A stretch of DNA of 64,000 bases from Otatea glauca (taxonomy: Eukaryota; Streptophyta; Magnoliopsida; Poales; Poaceae): the NCBI GenBank assembly GCA_036346275.1, contig CM070711.1:46997435-47061434 (forward strand). The letters run 5' to 3'. Every line of letters starts with the position of its first letter. The stretch's first letter is position 1. Under the pieces are notes generated by a model. The model did not search any database, was not told where the DNA came from, and saw only the letters and a list, made by a program, of their open reading frames with translations. A program made the position numbers and the translations under genes. This document shows positions 56,929 through 64,000 of this stretch, piece after piece.

Positions 56929-59900
56929 TGTCGGGACCCGAATATGCAAATCCGGACCCTCTGTGTATTCAGCACTAGTCCAGGATCAGGCTAGTGCACA
57001 CAGTCTCAACATTGATGAAATATCACAATCATACACAGCGGAATAATAAACAAAGACTTCATTTATTAATATAGAACTATTGAACGACCTTAAGGTCAAA
57101 CTTACACTTGCGAGGCCTTGGTGGCTTCAACTCAAATTAAATAAATAGCAGCGGAATGAAGAACGTCGACGAATCCCATCAATATGCCACAGGCAACTGA
57201 CAAGGTTCAACTCCTAGATATTCGCCCCCTCGTGGAACTTCTCCTCCTTTGAAGTTGTAGTCTTCTCCTCAACTGATGATTTTGTTGATGGCAAGGGTGA
57301 GTACATAAGGCACTCAACAAGTTGTGCACAGAATGCAATTCTAATATAACTATATGCAAGGCTTATTCCAAGGAATGGCTTATCATGGTTATTTTACAGT
57401 AAAGCAGCATTTGAGAACAATTACAGTAAATAGATTGTAAAGACAATAAAACAAATAACTGTAATAAATAGATTCAGCATTTCTCAAGTAAACCAAGTTC
57501 CAATCCTTAATCAAGTTCCAACTTACCATGGCAACCGACCATCCATCCCAAGTTTTGTTTTGCAAAAGTCTAACCCTTAATCTGTAATTCCGAGCATTGC
57601 TCAATACATGAGCACGGCTATTGAATAGTTTTACACTCTGCGGAGGTTATGCACTTTACCCACACGACATGATCGTCTCTTAGTGCCATGCAATTAACAC
57701 ACTTCCTTTGGTGTGTCGGCGGAGAGATCATGACAAAGCCTTTACAAAGCTCGCCTTAACCCGTACTACCGTGAGGTTTCAACATCAAGGGTTAAACCAC
57801 CACGACAGGGCCCCCTCTTGCGCCATGTGAGTTAATCCGTACACGGGACTCACACCGCCAATGGTAGTACCAAGCTAAAACATTACTAATTAATCGGCTA
57901 ATTTGTCCCATTCGGACATGTGGTTGCAAGAGAGACTCGGGTCAAAGGCTTGCAAGGTTAAGTCCTTAAAATGACCAAGGCAAGACTTCCACATACCCTG
58001 CCAATCTGGCCCACCTTGGCACATCGCCTTGCCACTTGCCCCAATCTAAATCATTACCACCCTAGTTGATTACCAAGCACCACGTACCACCAACATTTCA
58101 ATCTAGTTGTGTGACCTCCTCGCCACGACAACTTAATATCACTGTGTGACAACACATGACACACCAATTCATACACATTATTCCATATTCCATTAGTCAA
58201 GATTAAGTATCAACATTCGGAAACATGTGATGACGTGGCATGGCTAAGCAATCTACAACGGTCTAACCAGCCCATGTCGATTATCAATATTAACTAACTA
58301 TTAATTAACCATCCTAGGGTGACAATTAGATCATGGCATACAATGGCAAGGTAGGGTATAGATCAAATTGGTATAATAGCTAAGTCCCAATTTAATTTGA
58401 AATAATTGTATAATTGAAATAATATGCAATAGGGTAAAACAAATATAGCAATTTTATAAACATGGGTTCAATATGATCAAGCACAACTTGCACGGCCCTT
58501 GCGATTTTCTTGTTCTTTACTCTTTATCTTTAATTCTTGATCTTGATCTTGATCTTTACCTTCTTGATCTTGACTCCTTAGAACAACTTCCTGACGATCG
58601 TCTAACGATTAAAGAAGAAGCAAATACAAACCAACTCAAAAGATAAATCAAATAAAATCCAAATTGAGAGCGGATAATCTTTGGATCACGAAGGCTTAGA
58701 TGAATTTAGGAACTTGAATGGATTAGATCGGATATTAGACAAAAGAGAGCGAACTTAGGAATACACCAAAAGGAAAAGGCGATGGCGAGAAAGAAAGAAT
58801 AATATTCCAAAGAATATTTCTTACGAAGTTATTATCTTGATTGGATGGACAATGACATATGGGCTCTCGATCTATAAACCGGGTCCATAAAGATCGTTAG
58901 TTCGCAATGAACTAAGCGATGCTCAATGATGACTTTTCTTGATTAAGCGGATACACAGTCAAACAAAAGCAAGATAGACTAATAGATTAGATATGGCACA
59001 AGGATATGACATATGGCCAATGGTCTATCGACCAAGTCCACGAATGACTTCTAGGTCAATGGCGATTAGATTTCAAGAATAGGACATGGACAAGCGGGGT
59101 TGACATTCATGCGATTCGATTTGAGATCAGTCATCGTCGATCAAGATGCTTGACGATGACAAGGCGTGAGGAAATGAAGACAAGGCTAAACTCATAGGTG
59201 ATGGGGTTAGATTACAATAAGGCGATAGAGAGGATGATGATATTGCACTAGAGCTTTTGCAAGCATGCACACATGCGAAGATAGCGAAGCAACGACAGGA
59301 CACTCATGCAAAGATGAAATGTCGATTGTCGTACAACGATATGGTAGCAAGGATATGATATGGCTCAGGATTGATCTGCGAGTTGCGAGGTTTATATGAC
59401 ATGATGCATCATCAGCGACAGATTGGACACAAGGTTCAATTAGGGTTTGAGAGAAACGACTCGCGGATAGATCCATTTGGCATAGGGATAGGATAGGTAG
59501 GGTTGGCTCTGCGATAAAAGATTACCAAGGGTGGCTAACCGAAACAAGATCCGATAATGAAAGGGCTAGATCGAAGACGACGGGTAGATTCTAGAATATG
59601 GCATTGATGGCAACCGAAGATCAAATGAACTCTAAAGATGAGCAAACCAGAGAATGATGGCCTCTTGACATGATGACACGACCAAGGCGAACTAAGATGG
59701 TTGGCGGCAAAAGGCGGTAGATCTTGCGAAAGGCGGCTAACGAATATAAAAATTTTGGTAGATGGAACAGCAAAGGGAAGTGAGCACCACGTAGAACGCG
59801 CGGACGAGCTCAACGGTATAAGCGGTTTGGCGGCAACCCAATGGACAGATCACAAACTCTTGATGAGCAATGCTAAAGCTAATAGATCAAACGGCCATAA

Positions 59901-61072
59901 CTATTAAGATAATGGATGAAACCTAACCAAAATTTACAAAGAGCTATCTGGGATCATTTGGCACAATATGGCGAACGGATCTGAGTTTTACCTTCTGGAT
60001 CAGCGGGAACAGCGGCGAAGTTTTCAGCTGTGCGTCTGCAGATCGATCGGGAAGATTGAATTTTATGCAGCAATCCCATGGACAAAACCTTGAGTTAGGG
60101 TGAGCACCAGGTAGAGGACATCAAGATGAGTCTACAGAATAAATTTCACGGTCAAACTCGCAAAAACAAAGGAGAACGGGCGACGGCAAGATTCGAGATT
60201 GGAACAGCCGTAACTTTTGATTTGCTTGGTGAGACAGCACCAAATTTGGTGGAGAGCTAGATGGGACCATATGGCACGAGATGACACGAGCGGATTTTAG
60301 AAAAACTCACCATAATGACGGGGGACGCGATGCCAAGATCGGCCGGCGAGGGCAACGCCCCGGAAGACGACGGCTGCGGTTTTTAGGGTTTGAGAGGTGC
60401 TCTGGGGATTAGGGGTGCGTGGGAGGGGTCTTATGACACTTATATTGGCTAGAGAGTCGTGCCATACAAGGAAACACGAAGAAAAATCGGATTTGGATTG
60501 AAAGCGGATCGGATCGAACACACGCGCGCAATAAACGATCGGGGTGACGTGGCGCGTGCAGTGCGTCGGATGGAGATCGGAAGGCTGAGGTTAGGCGATG
60601 ACGTGCCGGTTCTGGAGCTGCCACGTCGATTTAGCCCAATTTCCGAATTAAAATAATTCCAGAAATTAAAATAATTCATTTAGAGCAATAAAAATACCAG
60701 AAAAATTCTGAAAAAATTCTTGAAAATATTTTAAGACATTTGGAGCTCGAATAAAATATTTTTAACCAAACTTTATTTAAAATTTTGCAGTATTTAATTA
60801 AATTTAACAAAAGGCTTAATTTAAATTAATTCCAAATAAATAGCAAACGAATTCCGAAAAATCTTTAAAAAATTACAGAAAATTCCTTGAAGCACAATGA
60901 ACTCAAATAAAACTAAATTTATTTTTATTGAAGTTTATATTAGTCAAATTTAATTTATTTAGCATTAGAAAATTTCAGATTAAACTTTATTAAAGAGAGA
61001 AAATCCGCGAGGATTTTTGAAAAGATGAACTAAACAAAAGATTTTTGAAAACCCAAATTTTGGGTTGTTACA
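56929..61072 (-). mobile_element. Long solo LTR relic E (4.1 kb)
   Basis: On the minus strand it starts TGTAACAACCC and ends GGGTCCCGACA, the same ends as relic D. Flanks are agcta (56924-56928) and cgcta (61073-61077), a 5-bp duplication with one change. Shared words include TTTACACTCTGCGGAGGTT near 57630 and GGTGAGTACATAAGGC near 57295. A GC-rich block lies at 60300-60640. No coding domain. Confidence 0.72.
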
Positions 61073-62338
61073 CGCTACGAGGTCATGGTAGCAGCAAATA
61101 AGCACACGGTGATGTTTAGGGAGTCATAGAGATGCTCTAAATTACAATGCTCACAGTAAGGGCTTACCAGAGAAGGGAGAACGATAATGGTGGTGACGGC
61201 AGTGTGCCAGCTTTATGGCAGTGGAGCTCCACGAAGGGAATGGGCTACAAAGGAGCACGAGAAAGGATTCGACGGGGTGCACATATGATGAAAATGACCA
61301 TGGTGTGGTCTGAGGCTCACCGTAGTTCAAGCTGCTTGGTGACGACAGTGTCGGTCGGAGACAAAGAAGCAGGTATGGATCTGGTGCTACACTGCACGGG
61401 ACAAGAAATTGACTGAGGGGTTTCAGAGAGTAGGAAAAATGGCACATAGTGATGAGCACGTCGAGGGAAAGGCTCACAAGAATGGCGCGGGTCACAACGG
61501 AGCGCAACAGTGGATATGCATCAAAGCCGAAGACGACGACTATTTTCCAGGCGAAAGAGTGGAGGAGGCAAGTTGCAACCAAGCAAAATGGGAACGAGCA
61601 TGCTTGGGATGGGAGAGTGACATGCTCAGGGGCTTAAATGATGAGGTGAAAATGCTCTCCTCCTTGGTTTCTCGCGACCGGATAGAATTCGCGAATAATT
61701 CGTGCTACGGACACTGAGCTCAACTTGGAGAAGGGGCAAATTGTGGTTGTAGCGGACTAGAAGGCTTAAGGGAGTTAATGGTCCAATTTTGTATAGTCGG
61801 CACGGTAGATGAACAGTGGCTTCCCAAAGAATCTCCAATGGTAGGCGTGTTGCATGGTGGAAGACAACTGACATGTGGGCCTGGCGATTATTGACGGTAG
61901 TTTGGAAGAAGAGAGAGGTGGTGGGTTTGGTGAAAGGTGTCTTCGTGTGAGGAAAACCAAGAAGGATGGGGCTTGGCTGAGGATGGTGTGCGGGCTGGAA
62001 TGGTCACAAACAATGCTGGGCTTGGCCAATGAGGAAGGACTCGTCCCACCAGTTTTAAATTATTTTAATTTCAGAAATCAACTTTGAATTTTCAAAACTA
62101 GTAAATCAATTTTGAAAATTTTGAAAAACATTTGAGTGGCACTTTAGTTTATTTATAATTCAAGTAAATTATTATCAGATCTTGTTCAGGTTTTAATTAA
62201 TTATAGAAAAATTTTCAACAGCTGGAAATTAAGAAAAACATTTTCTTTAATGCAGAGAAATTTTAAAATTACATGGAAAAGTAGAAATGATGATTTTGAA
62301 TTTAATTAAATAAATTTTAGGAATTTTGGGATGTTACA

Positions 62339-63640
62339 TGTATCCACATTCCTTTTTCTACATCAGTCATAGCCAAAGAACATACAAGCAAAGTAACCAT
62401 GGACAAATTCTAGCGTGCCAAACTGGCAATTCACAGGTCTTTGAACTGTAGAGGGTTTTTGTAAGTATATATAGATCACTTGTATTGTATTCGTGCGCCA
62501 ATCGTATGACAAAAGCCGGCAGCATCAGAGCGCGGAATCGGCTCATAGGTTCCATGTAGAAGGAAGGAGTGATTGACTGGTGAATTAGCCGTCCTGCGAC
62601 CGTGCTTTCTTCGTCGTGTGATGGTGAGTTGGTGACTCGCTAATATTGTAAGTATTTATTCATGCGATGGATCAGGAATTCAGGATGCAGTACACTAGTA
62701 AATCTCGAGAAAAAAAATCCGCAGGAAATGAGACTTCCAGGCCCCAGCTAGTATAGCTAGCTGCAGCCTGCAGATGATGACTACTACTTGCTGTGTTTAC
62801 TTCTCTCCGTCAGTCGAATTCTTCTTTCTTTTTTCTTGGAACCATCCATTAGTGTTGTATACCTCTTTGAGTGCATCAAGATTAGTGCAACTCTAGTAGA
62901 GAGAGATGCATAGAAGCCCTGCTACGTGTGTTTCAAGTTCCAACCAGAGCTAGGTCTTCTAGTCCGGACCTTGAGAAGGTCCAAATACTTCTGCTCTTCC
63001 CTTTTTTTTCCTTTCCTTTCCATTTGCATGGAGATGGAGACATATTCGAACTTGCAACTTCTCGTCCTTGTGCCACTCTGCAAACTTCGTTCTCTCGAAA
63101 TGAAAGGATGCAAACCTGGTTACGAGCAACGTGTTCGGTCTTGTTTCGTCACCTTTCTTCTGAAGAATCTCAGGACAAACCAGGCGATTGAGACAAACAC
63201 CTTTTTTTTAAGAATGAAACACAGACACTATGAATCGGAATCCCCAGCCAAGAATCAGCTAGGACTTGTAAACTAGCTGGTTGCATATCTGTGACAAGAT
63301 AGCTTTGTAACAAAAGCTATTGTCCAAATTTCCACATTACCAAACTCTAGATATAATATTCTTTTCTTTACTACTATTCTAAAAGAACGAAATAACGGTA
63401 GCGGTATATTCTTCCCTTCCACCTTCCTAAAAATCTCTAACAAAAACAAATAATTAAAAAGCAATCTACCAACAAACAAATTCTACCTTCCTAAAAATTC
63501 TCTTAACTACAAAAAAAACAGAGAAGCTCTATCGAGTGCACAGCGGAGCCGAGGGAGCAAGAATTTTTTTTTCTTTAATATTTATTTTTAATGTTTTTTT
63601 CAAAACTATGCGCCCGGATGAAAAAATTGCAGGCTGGAGG
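62339..63640. other. Low-repeat intergenic region
   Basis: First sequence right of the LTR nest. Mixed composition with homopolymer runs. A 116-codon frame at 62926-63276 has no recognisable domain or codon bias. No gene is supported. Confidence 0.4.
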
Positions 63641-64000
63641 CCCATAACCCGTGTATGGGCGATCGCTTCACTCTACAGGCGGCGACGGTCATCTTGCCGT
63701 TTGATTCTAACGACCAAAAACTGAGTGGGCCCCACATGCGCCGAGAGCAGGCGATCGCCAAAACGGGCGACAGGGGGCCTTACAAGCACCTTTCGCTCGG
63801 CGGAGGCAACCAAATAGAGGCAAGCAAGCAAGGAGAAGAGAAAAGAGAAAGAGAGAAGAGAAAAGAAAGAGGAAGAAGAAGAAGAAAGAAGAAGAAAAGA
63901 AGAAGAAGAAAAGAAGAGAAAGAAGAAGAAAAGAGGGGGAATCGATTAAATCGTTTACTGAAGGTATTTTACAAGTTTTATAAATCTATTATTTAGGAAT
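63641..64000 (+). promoter_or_regulatory. Possible promoter and purine-rich leader of a gene beyond the window
   Basis: GC content rises from 63630, with two GGCGATCGC-type words (about 63658 and 63750) and TGGGCCCCAC (63726-63735), resembling TGGGCC promoter elements of grasses. A GA/GAA-rich tract follows (63822-63940), as in many grass 5' leaders, ending near GGGGGAATCG. No start codon can be assigned. Position at the window edge keeps confidence low. Confidence 0.35.
63822..63940. repeat. Purine (GAA/GA) tract
   Basis: Nearly pure A and G for about 110 bases with irregular GAAGAA, AGAAGA and GAGAAG units. The open frame through it encodes only Lys, Arg and Glu, so it is not treated as coding. 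Confidence 0.85.

Larger units (their letters stand above)
48462..62338 (-). mobile_element. Long LTR relic C, split by nested insertions
   Basis: On the minus strand it starts TGTAACATCCCAAAATTCC (from 62338) and continues to about 61073. It appears to resume at about 56830-56928 and then from about 50880 down to 48462, where its end resembles that of relic E (GGATTT..GCAAAT words). The middle is filled by a gypsy fragment with a solo LTR (about 50880-56830) and by relic E (56929-61072). Shared words with the other relics include the TTGTACAACTTTACTCGCATGAC stretch near 49245. The outer end at 62338 is sharp; the others are approximate. Confidence 0.45.

Noticed and set aside
61147..61874. 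Frames of 80-143 codons on both strands
   Set aside because: They fall in the GC-rich block of an LTR relic and have no domain.
63655..63996. 113-codon frame at the window end
   Set aside because: The C-terminal half is a Lys/Arg/Glu translation of the purine tract.

Overview
This is plant nuclear DNA, almost certainly from a grass. It holds two recognisable multi-exon host genes with GT-AG or GC-AG introns. Everything else I can identify is transposon: CACTA elements with Ulp1-type genes, a short Helitron, MITEs and LTR elements with very long LTRs. I see no bacterial gene organisation, rRNA, tRNA or CRISPR. I cannot name the species.

Left part (1-17.5 kb). A complete mitochondrial porin (VDAC) gene lies on the minus strand at 686-2684. 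It has six exons, is predicted at 275 aa, and every splice junction can be read. It is followed by unassigned sequence, then the 3' end of a SIRE/Maximus-like copia element whose LTR (6345-13725) is split by a 5.4-kb LTR-like relic (7053-12450). A decayed minus-strand Ulp1-protease-like gene (14.56-15.87 kb) and a 529-bp Helitron with recognisable ends (16843-17371) come next.

Centre (17.6-31 kb). A minus-strand gene of the hypersensitive-induced-reaction (HIR, SPFH/prohibitin) family occupies 17610-30987. Its three coding exons total only 876 nt. Intron 1 is 12.4 kb because it contains a 9.6-kb CACTA element (CACTA-1, 18504-28093) and the end of a different CACTA element (to 30070). Intron 2 is 109 bp and uses a GC donor.

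Right part (31.7-62.3 kb). This is a stack of transposons: a MITE, a truncated long LTR, a second CACTA element of 12 kb (CACTA-2, 35630-47672), then a nest in which a minus-oriented long LTR (48.46-62.34 kb) contains a gypsy gag-protease fragment and two apparent solo LTRs of its own superfamily in opposite orientations.

Both CACTA elements share one plan: CACTA ends; a subterminal array of inverted short motifs; a TATA-like box; a TNP2-type transposase gene; a second array of the same kind of motif in the middle; a second gene with PTTA/En-Spm-like and Ulp1-like regions; and a final array. The arrays use different motifs in the two elements. CACTA-2 also carries the same roughly 400-bp leader, including a 210-bp near-perfect palindrome, in front of each of its two genes. 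All transposase genes seen here are broken. The central arrays and the duplicated palindrome are the most interesting structures in the window. The last 360 bases look like a promoter and purine-rich leader of a gene that starts beyond the window.
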